NCBI RefSeq assembly: GCF_000020485.1
Contig: NC_011899.1
Location: forward strand, 2,488,501-2,552,500
Source: Halothermothrix orenii H 168
GTDB lineage: Bacteria; Bacillota; Halanaerobiia; Halanaerobiales; Halothermotrichaceae
Direction: 5' to 3'
DNA length: 64,000 nt
Below the pieces are notes generated by a model. It searched no databases, was not told the DNA's origin, and worked only from the letters and a program-made list of their open reading frames with translations. Made by a program: the position numbers and the translations under genes. This document shows positions 55,660 through 64,000 of the stretch, piece after piece. Positions within the stretch are counted from its first letter, which is position 1; the number at the start of each line of letters is the position of its first letter.

Positions 55660-56350
55660 CCTGGCCTTTCCTCCTTTCATCCCTGGTAACCCGACCATCC
55701 CTGATTTCAATTAGCCTCCGGGCATAATTCATAACCCGGGGGTCATGGGTGGAAAAAATAAAAGTAGTCTTGAATTTTTCATTCATCTTAAGCATTACCT
55801 TCAGGACATCTTCACTGGTCTGAGAATCAAGGTTAGCTGTTGGCTCGTCGGCCAGGACCAGTTTGGGATGTTTAACCAGAGCCCTGGCAATAGCTACCCG
55901 CTGTTTCTGTCCCCCCGAAAGCTCATTGGGTTTTCGATCTTCCAGACCTTTAAGGCCTACGGCCTCCAGAATATCCAGGACCTTATTCCTTATTTTTTCT
56001 TTATTACCTTCCACTAAACGGAGGGCAAACTCAACATTTTCATAGGCACTCAAGACCGGAATTAAATTATAGCTTTGAAAAATAAAACCGATATTAAACC
56101 GTCTGAGCATGGCCAGTTCTTTCTCCGAAAGATTACTAAGTGTATCCCCATTGAAATACACCTGCCCTTCAGTAGGCCTGTCCAGGCAGCCTATCATATT
56201 TAAAAGAGTGGTTTTACCTGACCCTGATGGGCCAAAAATAGTGGTAAATTCACCCTCTTCAACTTTAAGGTCAACCCCTCTTAAAGCAGGTACCTCTACC
56301 TTACCCTGCTGATAAATTTTCTTGATGCCGTTAAGTTCCAGTAATGACAT
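55646..56350 (-). CDS. LolD/MacB-type ABC ATPase
   Basis: A 234-residue ATPase with Walker [13 protein letters not shown], signature [17 protein letters not shown], Walker [13 protein letters not shown] and H-loop STHDP. It belongs to the LolD/MacB/FtsE (o228) group that powers mechanotransmission permeases. ATG 56350 is seven bases from AGGAGG. It is the only ATPase in the cluster, between two permease pairs, so it may serve both. Confidence 0.94.
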   Translation of the reverse strand: MSLLELNGIKKIYQQGKVEVPALRGVDLKVEEGEFTTIFGPSGSGKTTLLNMIGCLDRPTEGQVYFNGDTLSNLSEKELAMLRRFNIGFIFQSYNLIPVLSAYENVEFALRLVEGNKEKIRNKVLDILEAVGLKGLEDRKPNELSGGQKQRVAIARALVKHPKLVLADEPTANLDSQTSEDVLKVMLKMNEKFKTTFIFSTHDPRVMNYARRLIEIRDGRVTRDERRKGQDVSG

Positions 56351-56386
56351 AACCATTCCTCCTTACTTTAATTAAAAGGTCTAAAA

Positions 56387-57646
56387 TTATATTTCCCGTA
56401 AGGCTTCCGTCGGTTTCATGCGAGCTGCCCTCCTGGCTGGAATAAGACAACCCATGGTAACAACCAGTACTCCCAGAAAGAAAGCAAAAACAGTATTTCC
56501 AACTGAGGAAACTGGATAAATAATTGAATTAAAAACTATCTCCGGGCTGAAACCTGCTGTCGCTGAGGAAAAATTAAGGCCGGTCCTGGCAAAATAGTCA
56601 GTTATAACTGAGCCCAGAATAGCCCCGATCAGACTGCCGATGGTTCCTATTATACCGCCCTCAATCAGGAAGAGCTTTAAGATACCTCTGCTCTCCAGTC
56701 CCATAGCTGACATCATACCTATTTCCCTGGTCCTCTCTTTAACAATCATAATCATGGTATTGATAACCACAATACTGGCCAGTAATACCAGAAAAATGTA
56801 AACCTGGTTATAAATCAGTTTAGCCAGCTCCATATAGGGTAAAAGGTCACTGGTTTCCTTATACCCCAGGGCCACATATCTATTTTCTTCTCCCCGTTCT
56901 GCCAGAACCTTTTTCACTTCGGGAAGGATCTGGTCAACCAGCTTTTTATCAGAACTTACCAGTAACAATTCTGTCGCCTGTCCCTCCATATATAAAAGGC
57001 GCTGGGCCTGGTCAAGGGGCAAAAAAAAGGCAACTTCATTGAGCAGCTTAATACCGGTCTCCAGCCGTCCGACTATTCTAAAAGTAACTCCTCTTAGGGA
57101 GTTGAAGGATGTTTTGAAAACAATCGTTACTTTATCACCAACCTGACGGTTTATTTTATTCAACAACCCACTTCCCATCACCACTTCGAGGCGACCCGGT
57201 TTAATCATCCGTCCCTCTACCAGGTAATCTTCAATACTGGTAAAGGCTATCTCCTGTTCTGGATTAACCCCCCAGCCATTCATGGTTATCAACTCTTTGT
57301 CGGTGCTTACCATGGCCCCAAACTTCAGTCTGGGAATAACCATCTCCACCCTGTCTATATTTTTCAAATCAGAAGCCATTTCCTCCACTCCCTGACCTTT
57401 AAAGCCATCTACCGGATAATTAAGGGGAAGGAGACGCTCCTGCTGGAGATAATCCCGGTTCACTATCTTAATATGTCCTGAATTATATTGAATATGATCA
57501 GCAGAAATACTATCAATTAACCCTACAATATACCCCCGGGCAAAAACAACAATCATTACCGAAAAGGCAATGGCCACTATGGAAACGAGAGTTCTTAGCC
57601 TGTGCCTGAATAAATTTTTGAAGGCAATTTTAAAAAGATACGACAT
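56387..57646 (-). CDS. FtsX/LolE-type ABC permease (copy A2)
   Basis: A 419-residue permease with the same one-plus-three helix plan as the gene at 53139 and near-identical ends (RAARMKPTEALREI). The extracytoplasmic domain begins SGHIKIVNRDYLQQERLLPL. EIGMMSAMGLESRGILKLFL is the cytoplasmic coupling segment. GGGGGG precedes ATG 57646. Arose with 57658 as one pair of a duplicated set. Confidence 0.9.
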   Translation of the reverse strand: MSYLFKIAFKNLFRHRLRTLVSIVAIAFSVMIVVFARGYIVGLIDSISADHIQYNSGHIKIVNRDYLQQERLLPLNYPVDGFKGQGVEEMASDLKNIDRVEMVIPRLKFGAMVSTDKELITMNGWGVNPEQEIAFTSIEDYLVEGRMIKPGRLEVVMGSGLLNKINRQVGDKVTIVFKTSFNSLRGVTFRIVGRLETGIKLLNEVAFFLPLDQAQRLLYMEGQATELLLVSSDKKLVDQILPEVKKVLAERGEENRYVALGYKETSDLLPYMELAKLIYNQVYIFLVLLASIVVINTMIMIVKERTREIGMMSAMGLESRGILKLFLIEGGIIGTIGSLIGAILGSVITDYFARTGLNFSSATAGFSPEIVFNSIIYPVSSVGNTVFAFFLGVLVVTMGCLIPARRAARMKPTEALREI

Positions 57647-57657
57647 TTTACACCCCC

Positions 57658-58893
57658 CTAACGATGATAAATCGCCTTAATTGGGTCCTTGGCTGCCGCC
57701 CAGTAAGCTGGAAGAATACTCGATAATAGGGAAACAACAATCCCGAAGGCAAAAACCATTATAAAGGACGAAGGATTCCAGATCCCATAAACCTTACCCA
57801 GGATCGGTATACCGAATGAAGTCATATCCATGTTGGTCATTATTGAAAAATCTATCCCGTAGGAGTTTAAAAACCAGACACCAATTGCTCCCATAAGGAT
57901 ACCGACTGAGCCTCCGAGGATTCCTATGCCGGTTGATTCCGCAACAAACACAAAGACAATCTCTTTGACCCGTAGACCCATAGCCTTCATCATCCCGATT
58001 TCTTCCATTCTTTCCAGGGCCGCCAGGATAACAGTATTGATAATAGCAATGGCAGCAATTATTAAAATAATAGTTAACACCAGCTGGTTACCTGCATTTT
58101 TAGCTCCCGCTATGGTAACAGCCTCCAGTTCACTCCAGGGGTAAACCCCCAGTCCAGTCTCGGTTTTCCCCAGTTGCTTTTTCAGTTCCCTGGCAGCCAT
58201 ACTGGCCAGTTCCTTATCTTCCAGCCTTACAATAACCTTGCTCACCCGGTTACCGACACCAAGGGTCTGTTGGGCAATATCAAGGGGAAGGTACACAATA
58301 TTACGATTAACATTGGGGTTAGCGGTGTGAATCAAACCAGATATTTCTGCTTCGATAGTATTAAAGGTTTCATTTTTATCTTTTACCAGCAGGGTGATAT
58401 AATCCCCTAACTGTAATTTCATCAATTCAGCAAGCCGCTTCCCCATAACCACTTTGTATTCTCCCCGGGAAAACATCTCCCCTTCGACAAACTTATCTTT
58501 AATGGGAAAGACCCGGGTAAATTTATCGGGAATAATCCCCTTTCCCATAACCGGAAGTTCATTAAACCCATTGTTTAGCCGGGCCGGAAAATTAAGTTCC
58601 GGTGAGCTGCCATAATACCCCGGTACCTCCTCTATAGAAGTAAAAATCTGGCCTCCACTTATAAGGTTTTCCAGGGGCAGTTCTTCCTCTTCCTCCCAGT
58701 ATTCCCGGTGGGCAAGTTGAAGATGTCCGGCCTCATAATTAATGATAGTATCATAGGACATTTCGGTCATCCCGCCGATTAATGAATCAAGGAGAAGAAA
58801 AAAGAATATGGCAATTGCAATAATACTTGCTGTTATCAGGGTTCGATTCCGGTGGCGCACCAGGTTTTTAAATGCCAGTTTAGCGAGAAACAT
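57658..58893 (-). CDS. FtsX/LolC-type ABC permease (copy A1)
   Basis: A 411-residue permease beginning MFLAKLAFKNLVRHRNRTLI, strikingly like the gene at 54412. Extracytoplasmic domain EAGHLQLAHREYWEEEEELP, coupling segment MEEIGMMKAMGLRVKEIVFV, end YWAAAKDPIKAIYHR. GGGAGGA precedes ATG 58893. First permease after the TetR-type gene, 150 bases downstream of it with no clear promoter between. Confidence 0.9.
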   Translation of the reverse strand: MFLAKLAFKNLVRHRNRTLITASIIAIAIFFFLLLDSLIGGMTEMSYDTIINYEAGHLQLAHREYWEEEEELPLENLISGGQIFTSIEEVPGYYGSSPELNFPARLNNGFNELPVMGKGIIPDKFTRVFPIKDKFVEGEMFSRGEYKVVMGKRLAELMKLQLGDYITLLVKDKNETFNTIEAEISGLIHTANPNVNRNIVYLPLDIAQQTLGVGNRVSKVIVRLEDKELASMAARELKKQLGKTETGLGVYPWSELEAVTIAGAKNAGNQLVLTIILIIAAIAIINTVILAALERMEEIGMMKAMGLRVKEIVFVFVAESTGIGILGGSVGILMGAIGVWFLNSYGIDFSIMTNMDMTSFGIPILGKVYGIWNPSSFIMVFAFGIVVSLLSSILPAYWAAAKDPIKAIYHR

Positions 58894-59042
58894 TTATCCT
58901 CCCCCCTCTGATGTTTTACTTTTCTGGAATGGCATATCTCATTCCCCCTTTAACTTACCTTTAACTTAGCCATTAAGAATTAAGCAAATTCCATGAGAAT
59001 AAATTAACCTCTGACCATAATCATTAAAAAGGCAAACGGCAA

Positions 59043-59663
59043 CTATTTGCTCTTGTTTTTAATTCCATTTTCAATAACATACAGCATTTTATCGATTAAA
59101 ACCATATCATCCATATCTACCTTGCCATCTTTATAAACAAAGTCTGAAAGAGCCAGGTTTAAGGTAATTAACATATGGGCTACAAGGTCTATATCGACCT
59201 CACTATCGATCTCCCCTTTTTTTATCCCGTCCTCCAGGAGAGCCCTGAAAAACCTTGCCGTCCGGGGTCTTTGTTCTCCGATGATTTCAACATAGATTTC
59301 ACTGTCCTTATTACTGATGAGCTTATTGGCAATAGCCTCCAGCCTGGGGTTTTCCCGGGCATACTTTATTCCCCTGACATACAATTGTCGTAATAACTCA
59401 AAGAAATCATACTCATTCTGCTTCTCTAAAACCGGGCCCAGGTATTCAAACTTCCTTTCGGTACCCAGCTCCAGAATATATTTATATAAATCCTTTTTGT
59501 CCTTAAAATACTGATAAAAGCTACCACTCGCTATTTTTGCCCTTTTAATTATCCTGGTAACACTGGCTTTATGATAAGGATAAGCGGCAAACTCATCGAG
59601 GGCTGCTTCAATGACCCTTTTCTTTTTTTCTTCTGGAAGGTTAAAAAATGTTGAAGTTGGCAA
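59043..59663 (-). CDS. TetR-family transcriptional regulator
   Basis: A 206-residue repressor: N-terminal helix-turn-helix (KKKRVIEAALDEFAAYPYHK then ASVTRIIKRAKIASGSFYQY) and an all-helical ligand domain. The true start is TTG 59663, nine bases after GAGGGGGG; the longer frame to 59756 runs over the operator. First gene of the Lol-like cluster, transcribed from a consensus promoter with a palindromic site just downstream, so autorepression and control of the cluster are likely. Confidence 0.9.
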   Translation of the reverse strand: MPTSTFFNLPEEKKKRVIEAALDEFAAYPYHKASVTRIIKRAKIASGSFYQYFKDKKDLYKYILELGTERKFEYLGPVLEKQNEYDFFELLRQLYVRGIKYARENPRLEAIANKLISNKDSEIYVEIIGEQRPRTARFFRALLEDGIKKGEIDSEVDIDLVAHMLITLNLALSDFVYKDGKVDMDDMVLIDKMLYVIENGIKNKSK

Positions 59664-59734
59664 TATATTCACCCCCCTCTCATTTAAATTATGTAACTTT
59701 TTATACCCCAATATACCCATTATGGTGAACCCGC

Positions 59735-59762
59735 CTTCATATGAATCTATTTTCATATGAAG
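59735..59762. promoter_or_regulatory. Palindromic TetR operator candidate
   Basis: CTTCATATGAA (59735-59745) and TTCATATGAAG (59752-59762) are perfect inverted repeats six bases apart; each contains the 10-base palindrome TTCATATGAA. The pair starts about ten bases after the -10 of the tetR promoter. Confidence 0.7.
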
Positions 59763-59772
59763 CTTTATTCAC

Positions 59773-59801
59773 ATTATATACCCTTTTTATATAAATGTCA
59801 A
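59773..59801 (-). promoter_or_regulatory. Consensus sigma-A promoter of the tetR-permease cluster
   Basis: On the minus strand perfect TTGACA (59801-59796), 17 bases and perfect TATAAT (59778-59773). It would be very strong if not repressed. Confidence 0.85.
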
Positions 59802-59910
59802 TTTATTATGGCAGTTATTAATATTTGTTACCTCTATATAATTTATAACTATAGATAATTATTAACTTTATAAAGACTCCCTTGCCTCGATAATCAACTT
59901 CTACATATGG

Positions 59911-59916
59911 TATAAT
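59911..59916 (+). promoter_or_regulatory. Extended -10 promoter for the araC-type gene
   Basis: TATGGTATAAT has a TGN extension and a perfect -10 (59911-59916) with no good -35, 36 bases before the regulator start. Confidence 0.5.
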
Positions 59917-59951
59917 GTTAGATAATAGTAAAAGAAAAAAGGGGGGTCTTG

Positions 59952-60782
59952 GTGGCTTACAACCATAAAGATATTGATGTTAACAGGCTTAATCTCACCG
60001 ATATTGATATTTACCAATGTGGTCAAGAAAAATGCAAACCGGGTCATTCTTATGGGCCTGCCGTCAGGGATCATTATTTAATTCACTTCATATATAATGG
60101 AAGGGGTATTTTCCAGGTAGGAGAGAATACTTACCATTTAGAGGCAGGACAGGGCTTTTTAATCTGCCCTGATATAGTAACATACTATCAGGCTGACAGG
60201 CACAACCCCTGGGAATATGCCTGGATTGGTTTTCATGGGCTTAAAGCTAAAGACTATTTAAACCGGGCCAACCTCAGCCTGGCTAATCCGGTATTCTCTG
60301 ATACTGATGGTAGTCCCCTCAGGTTTATATTTGAGGAAATGACCGCAGCCCGTAAATTAAAGAGATCACGGGAAATTAAACTGATCGGGCTTATTTATGT
60401 TTTTTTATCACACCTGATTGAACTAAATGTATCTGGCTCTACTCCCGATAATAATTCAAAGGAAAATTACATAAAAAAAGCTATAGAATATATTGAGAAA
60501 AATTATTCCCGACATATTAAGGTAATTGATATAGCAAATCATGTTGGTCTCGACAGGAGTTATCTATGGTCTATTTTTAATGAGTTTTTAAATACTTCTC
60601 CCCAGCAATACCTTATTAATTACAGAATTAATAAGGCTTGTGAGCTAATGAAAAACAGAAATTTAAATTTAAGTATTGGTGATATATCACGATCTGTTGG
60701 TTATAAAGACCCTCTAACTTTTTCTAAAACCTTTAAAAAAACAAAGGGGATATCCCCTCTGCATTATCAAAAACAATCATAA
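59952..60782 (+). CDS. AraC-family regulator (probable melibiose/alpha-galactoside activator)
   Basis: A 276-residue activator: N-terminal cupin ligand domain (about 15-100, YLIHFIYNGRGIFQVGENTY, LEAGQGFLICPD) and a C-terminal double helix-turn-helix (about 175-275, HIKVIDIANHVGLDRSYLWS and LSIGDISRSVGYKDPLTFSK then FKKTKGISPLHY). GTG 59952 is five bases from GGGGGG; TTG 59949 is possible. It is followed by melA in the same direction, so MelR/RafR-like control is inferred. Confidence 0.88.
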   Translation: MAYNHKDIDVNRLNLTDIDIYQCGQEKCKPGHSYGPAVRDHYLIHFIYNGRGIFQVGENTYHLEAGQGFLICPDIVTYYQADRHNPWEYAWIGFHGLKAKDYLNRANLSLANPVFSDTDGSPLRFIFEEMTAARKLKRSREIKLIGLIYVFLSHLIELNVSGSTPDNNSKENYIKKAIEYIEKNYSRHIKVIDIANHVGLDRSYLWSIFNEFLNTSPQQYLINYRINKACELMKNRNLNLSIGDISRSVGYKDPLTFSKTFKKTKGISPLHYQKQS

Positions 60783-60831
60783 AACCATAGTCATATAGAC
60801 CAAGTGTCACATTATTACATATTGAAACAAC

Positions 60832-60852
60832 ATTAAACCATTTAAGTTTAAT
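60832..60852. promoter_or_regulatory. Inverted repeat upstream of melA
   Basis: ATTAAAC and GTTTAAT separated by CATTTAA, about 50 bases before the melA start. Possible binding site of the adjacent AraC-type protein; no strong -35/-10 is visible, fitting an activated promoter. Confidence 0.35.
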
Positions 60853-60901
60853 CAAAGTTATTATATACTACAGTTGCAATAATAAAAAGGGAGGAATCCA
60901 G

Positions 60902-62200
60902 ATGCCTAAAATAACATTTCTCGGGGCTGGAAGTACTGTATTTGCTAAAAATGTTCTGGGGGATTGTATGTTAACCCCGGCCTTAAGAGATTCCCATATC
61001 GCCCTGTATGACATTGATCACCAGCGCTTACGGGAATCTGAACAAATGCTTAAAAGTATTAATAGAAACTCAAACCAAAACAGGGCAGAAATTGTTGCTT
61101 ATACAGACCGTAAAGAAGCCCTCCGGGATTCTGACTACGTTGTTAACGCTATCCAGGTAGGTGGATACAAACCCTGTACTGTTACCGATTTTGAGGTCCC
61201 GAAAAAATACGGTTTACGACAGACCATCGGGGATACCCTGGGTATCGGTGGTATTTTCAGGGCCTTAAGAACTATACCGATCCTCCTGGATTTTGCCAGG
61301 GATATTGAAGAAGTATGTCCTGACGCCTGGTTTTTAAATTATACCAATCCCATGGCCATTTTAACCGGGGCTATGCTCAAAGCAACCAATGTTAAGACAG
61401 TTGGCCTCTGCCACAGTGTCCAGACCTGTGTTCCTGATCTACTTAAAGACCTGGGAATGAGTACTGAAAACGTCCAGTGGAAGATAGCCGGTATTAACCA
61501 CATGGCCTGGCTTTTGGAAATAACCAGAAACGGCCGGGACCTTTATCCTGAAATTAAAGAAAAGGCCCGGGCCCGAAAAAAACCCCATGATGACATGGTC
61601 AGGTATGAAATAATGGAACGCTTTGGCTACTATGTCACCGAATCCAGTGAACACAATGCTGAATATATGCCCTATTTCATCAAAAGCAACTACCCTGAAT
61701 TAATCGAAAAATATAATATTCCTCTCGATGAGTATCCTCGCCGTTGTGAACAACAAATAAAAGACTGGGAAGAGATGAAAGACAAACTGGTCCACAATGA
61801 TAATCTTGAACACAGTCGGACCCATGAATATGCTTCCTATATTATGGAAGCCATGGAAACAGATAAGCCCTATAAAATTGGGGGGAACGTCCTGAATACA
61901 GGGCTTATTACCAACCTCCCTGAAGATGCCTGTGTAGAGGTTCCCTGCCTGGTGGACAGGAGTGGGGTTACCCCCTGTTATGTGGGAGACCTGCCACCTC
62001 AACTGGCTGCCCTGAACCGGACAAATATCAATGTTCAGTTGCTGACCATTGAAGCTGCCCTGACCCGGAAAAAAGAATACATTTACCAGGCAGCCATGCT
62101 GGATCCTCATACAGCTGCCGAATTATCTATTGATGAGATTTATGCCCTGGTTGATGATATGATTGAAGCCCATGGTGACTGGCTCCCTGAATATAAATAA
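60902..62200 (+). CDS. melA: Alpha-galactosidase, GH4
   Basis: A 432-residue NAD- and metal-dependent glycosidase. Rossmann motif FLGAGSTVFAKNVLGD at the N-terminus. The metal-binding Cys and His are in VGLCHSVQ and GINHMAWLLEI. NPMAILT and the TESSEHNAEYMPYF segment fit the MelA branch (alpha-galactosidase) rather than 6-phospho-glycosidases. It is cytoplasmic and hydrolyses melibiose-type sugars by an oxidation-elimination route. GGGAGG precedes ATG 60902. No dedicated transporter is adjacent. Confidence 0.9.
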   Translation: MPKITFLGAGSTVFAKNVLGDCMLTPALRDSHIALYDIDHQRLRESEQMLKSINRNSNQNRAEIVAYTDRKEALRDSDYVVNAIQVGGYKPCTVTDFEVPKKYGLRQTIGDTLGIGGIFRALRTIPILLDFARDIEEVCPDAWFLNYTNPMAILTGAMLKATNVKTVGLCHSVQTCVPDLLKDLGMSTENVQWKIAGINHMAWLLEITRNGRDLYPEIKEKARARKKPHDDMVRYEIMERFGYYVTESSEHNAEYMPYFIKSNYPELIEKYNIPLDEYPRRCEQQIKDWEEMKDKLVHNDNLEHSRTHEYASYIMEAMETDKPYKIGGNVLNTGLITNLPEDACVEVPCLVDRSGVTPCYVGDLPPQLAALNRTNINVQLLTIEAALTRKKEYIYQAAMLDPHTAAELSIDEIYALVDDMIEAHGDWLPEYK

Positions 62201-62406
62201 AAATAACTTATAAGAGCAATTTAACCTTCAGTTGTAATCATTTGATTTTGACCACAATCATCTAATAAGATAAGTGACAGCCTCGATGGCCCTCTAATTA
62301 AATCAACATTTGCAAACAATTACTTTTAAGAATAAAGGTTAATAATTATTGATGTCAGTAATTATCGACAATAAACACCTGTGTATAATTTCATTTAAAT
62401 TAATAA

Positions 62407-62435
62407 AAACCTGCAGGCTTAACACCTGCAGGTTT
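62407..62435. terminator. Bidirectional terminator between melA and lonB
   Basis: AAACCTGCAGG and CCTGCAGGTTT form an 11-bp perfect stem with a 7-base loop, with A- and T-rich flanks, between the convergent genes. The rest of 62201-62441 shows nothing recognisable. Confidence 0.75.
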
Positions 62436-62441
62436 GTTAAC

Positions 62442-64000
62442 TTAAATAATTGATAGCTTTAATTGATCCTGGTCAATAAGAACCCGCTTCAGGGCTTCTT
62501 CTACCGTAGATATCGGGGTTACCTTTATATCCCAGTCCTCCTGTATATCTATCATATTTTCAGCGGGAACCAAAACCTCTCTCATTCCTGCCTGTTCGGC
62601 GGCATATATCTTTTCCCTGATACCACTGACCGGTTTAATATTACCCCTGATTGAAACCTCACCGGTCACAGCTATATCCTGTTTTAAGGGTACTTCCTCA
62701 ATAGCACTTATTAAAGCCAGCAGCATCGCAATACCGGCCGAAGGACCATCTACATTACCTCCCCCGACAATATTGACATGGAGGTCATAATCCTTCATTT
62801 TCTTCCCGGTTATTTTTCTGATTACAGCTGCAGCATTAAAAAGGGAATCTTTAGCCATTTTACCGGCGGTTTCATTAAATCTCAGCTTACCATTACCCTT
62901 TTCCTCGGCTGTAAAGGCAACGGCTTCAATTTCAATAACTGTACCAAGGTAACCATTGACCCCCAGTCCAAAGACCTTTCCAATTTCTGATTTTTCACTG
63001 GACTTAATCTTGTTGTGGGGAATCATTCGCCGGTTCTGGATAGCTTCAAAGAGCTTATCCCTGGTAATTATAAGCTCCTGCTCGTCAGCTCCTTCATTTT
63101 CATAGAGGACAAGGCTGTAGGCATCTATCAGTAGGTTTATAGCTGTTCTCCCCTCAGTCGTATATTCACTTATTATCTCCGGTATTTCATCCTCAATTTT
63201 TACCGTGAGTTTTTTGACAGCATTAATAACAATTTGCTGTATATCTTCCCGGGACAGGGGATTAAAGAATACCTCTGCACACCGGGAGCGGAAAGCAGGA
63301 TTTATTTTACTGGGACTTCTGGTGGTAGCTCCGATTAAAATAAAATCAGCCGGAGCCCCTTCTTCAAAGAGCTTTTTAATATATAAGGGGATATTTTCAT
63401 CATTTTTATCATAATAGGAAGATTCAAACTTAACCCTTTTATCCTCCATTACTTTCAACAGTTTGTTCTGAAGCATTGGATCCAGTTCCCCTATTTCATC
63501 GATAAAGAGGATACCAGCATGGGCTTCGGTTACCAGCCCTGTCTTGGGTTCCGGGACTCCACCCTCGGCCAGAACTTTTTTGGCACCCTGGTATATGGGG
63601 TCATGAACTGAGCCCAGCAAGGGATTGGTAACTTCCCTCGGGTCCCACCTCAGGGTCGCCCCATCAACTTCAACGAATTTTGAATCCCCGTAAAAAGGGG
63701 TATTTTGCCTCTTCTTGGCCTCTTCCAGGGCCAGTCGGGCAGCCGTAGTTTTACCCACCCCCGGGGGTCCATATAGGATTACGTGCTGGGGGTAGGGAGA
63801 AGCAATTTTGGAAACAAGGGCCTTTAAAGCCCGCTGCTGACCCACTATCTCATCAAGTGATTTGGGCCTAACCAGATCAATGACAGATTTATTTAAACTC
63901 CTGGCATCCAGCTTTTCAAGCCGGGCCAGTCTTCTTAATGTTTCCGGATTATCTGGAGGATCGTCATTGACTATTTCCTTTTTAATCTCCTTAATATATT
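62442..64000 (-). CDS. lonB: ATP-dependent protease LonB, cut at its 5' end by the window
   Basis: About 518 residues are visible; the frame stays open to the right edge (RRLARLEKLDARSLNKSVID then LVRPKSLDEIVGQQRAL). AAA+ domain: Walker A GPPGVGKT, Walker B ILFIDEIGELD, then ATTRSPSKINPAFRSRC. C-terminal Lon protease domain with catalytic Ser in GGGNVDGPSAGIAMLL and Lys in RGNIKPVSGIREKI. It lacks the large LonA N-terminal domain. In Bacillus LonB is forespore-associated, matching a spore former. Substrates unknown. Confidence 0.92.
   Translation of the reverse strand, partial: YIKEIKKEIVNDDPPDNPETLRRLARLEKLDARSLNKSVIDLVRPKSLDEIVGQQRALKALVSKIASPYPQHVILYGPPGVGKTTAARLALEEAKKRQNTPFYGDSKFVEVDGATLRWDPREVTNPLLGSVHDPIYQGAKKVLAEGGVPEPKTGLVTEAHAGILFIDEIGELDPMLQNKLLKVMEDKRVKFESSYYDKNDENIPLYIKKLFEEGAPADFILIGATTRSPSKINPAFRSRCAEVFFNPLSREDIQQIVINAVKKLTVKIEDEIPEIISEYTTEGRTAINLLIDAYSLVLYENEGADEQELIITRDKLFEAIQNRRMIPHNKIKSSEKSEIGKVFGLGVNGYLGTVIEIEAVAFTAEEKGNGKLRFNETAGKMAKDSLFNAAAVIRKITGKKMKDYDLHVNIVGGGNVDGPSAGIAMLLALISAIEEVPLKQDIAVTGEVSIRGNIKPVSGIREKIYAAEQAGMREVLVPAENMIDIQEDWDIKVTPISTVEEALKRVLIDQDQLKLSII

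Noticed and set aside
58836-58862. GGTTCGATTCCGG resembling a tRNA T-loop
   Set aside because: It lies inside the conserved N-terminal coding sequence of a permease; a diverged version sits at the same place in the paralogue (about 55606), and no cloverleaf or acceptor stem surrounds it.
62442-63845. LonB starting at GTG 63845
   Set aside because: The frame is open to the window edge and upstream residues (LEKLDARSLN, RPKSLDEIV) look conserved, so the gene is cut by the window rather than short.

Overview
The window looks like a chromosome segment from a low-GC, endospore-forming but diderm Firmicute, most plausibly Halanaerobiales (Halothermothrix-like). The placement is inferred from four things: Gram-positive style Shine-Dalgarno sites and sigma-A promoters; a cotJABC spore-coat operon; two proteins shaped like outer-membrane beta-barrels plus a LolA-like carrier; and secreted starch enzymes. 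No rRNA, tRNA or CRISPR array was seen.

Layout. 1-8150 is a visibly AT-rich minus-strand polysaccharide island: glycosyltransferases, Wzy-like polymerase, sulfotransferase and Wzx-like flippase. 8185-14160 continues the locus with manC, two Wzz-type chain-length genes and the initiating sugar-phosphate transferase behind a strong promoter at 14298-14326. One Wzz gene is split by a 1536-bp ISLre2-type element with a perfect 10-bp target duplication. 14476-17154 is nagR-nagA-nagB. 17547-27196 is a LacI-controlled catabolic locus: CUT1 ABC transporter, GH38 alpha-mannosidase, nitrilase-family amidase and glycerate 2-kinase. Together these suggest use of mannosylglycerate or its amide. 27488-29572 holds an HD protein and cotJABC. 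30149-32030 is a convergent cysK/cysE pair. 32419-37028 is purB-purA-purD-purE, divergent from dnaD-dnaI-dnaB (37358-40892). 41247-44434 is pflB-pflA under a ZTP (pfl-motif) riboswitch. 44512-46197 is a putative beta-barrel. 46273-50691 is a GH13 amylase plus GH97 operon. 50809-59801 is a TetR-controlled cluster of one ABC ATPase, four FtsX/LolCE-type permeases, a LolA-like protein and a porin-like barrel. 59952-62200 is an AraC regulator with GH4 melA. 62442-64000 is the C-terminal part of a LonB protease.

How it fits together. The left part builds and exports a probably sulfated, mannose-containing surface polysaccharide. The middle is sugar scavenging (GlcNAc, mannosides, starch, alpha-galactosides), each block with its own regulator and visible operator candidates. 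Purine, folate/formate and cysteine genes form the housekeeping background. The least conventional blocks are the envelope-trafficking cluster with duplicated permease pairs (50809-59801) and the mannoside/amide/glycerate locus (17547-27196). All functional assignments are from reading the sequence; no database search was run.
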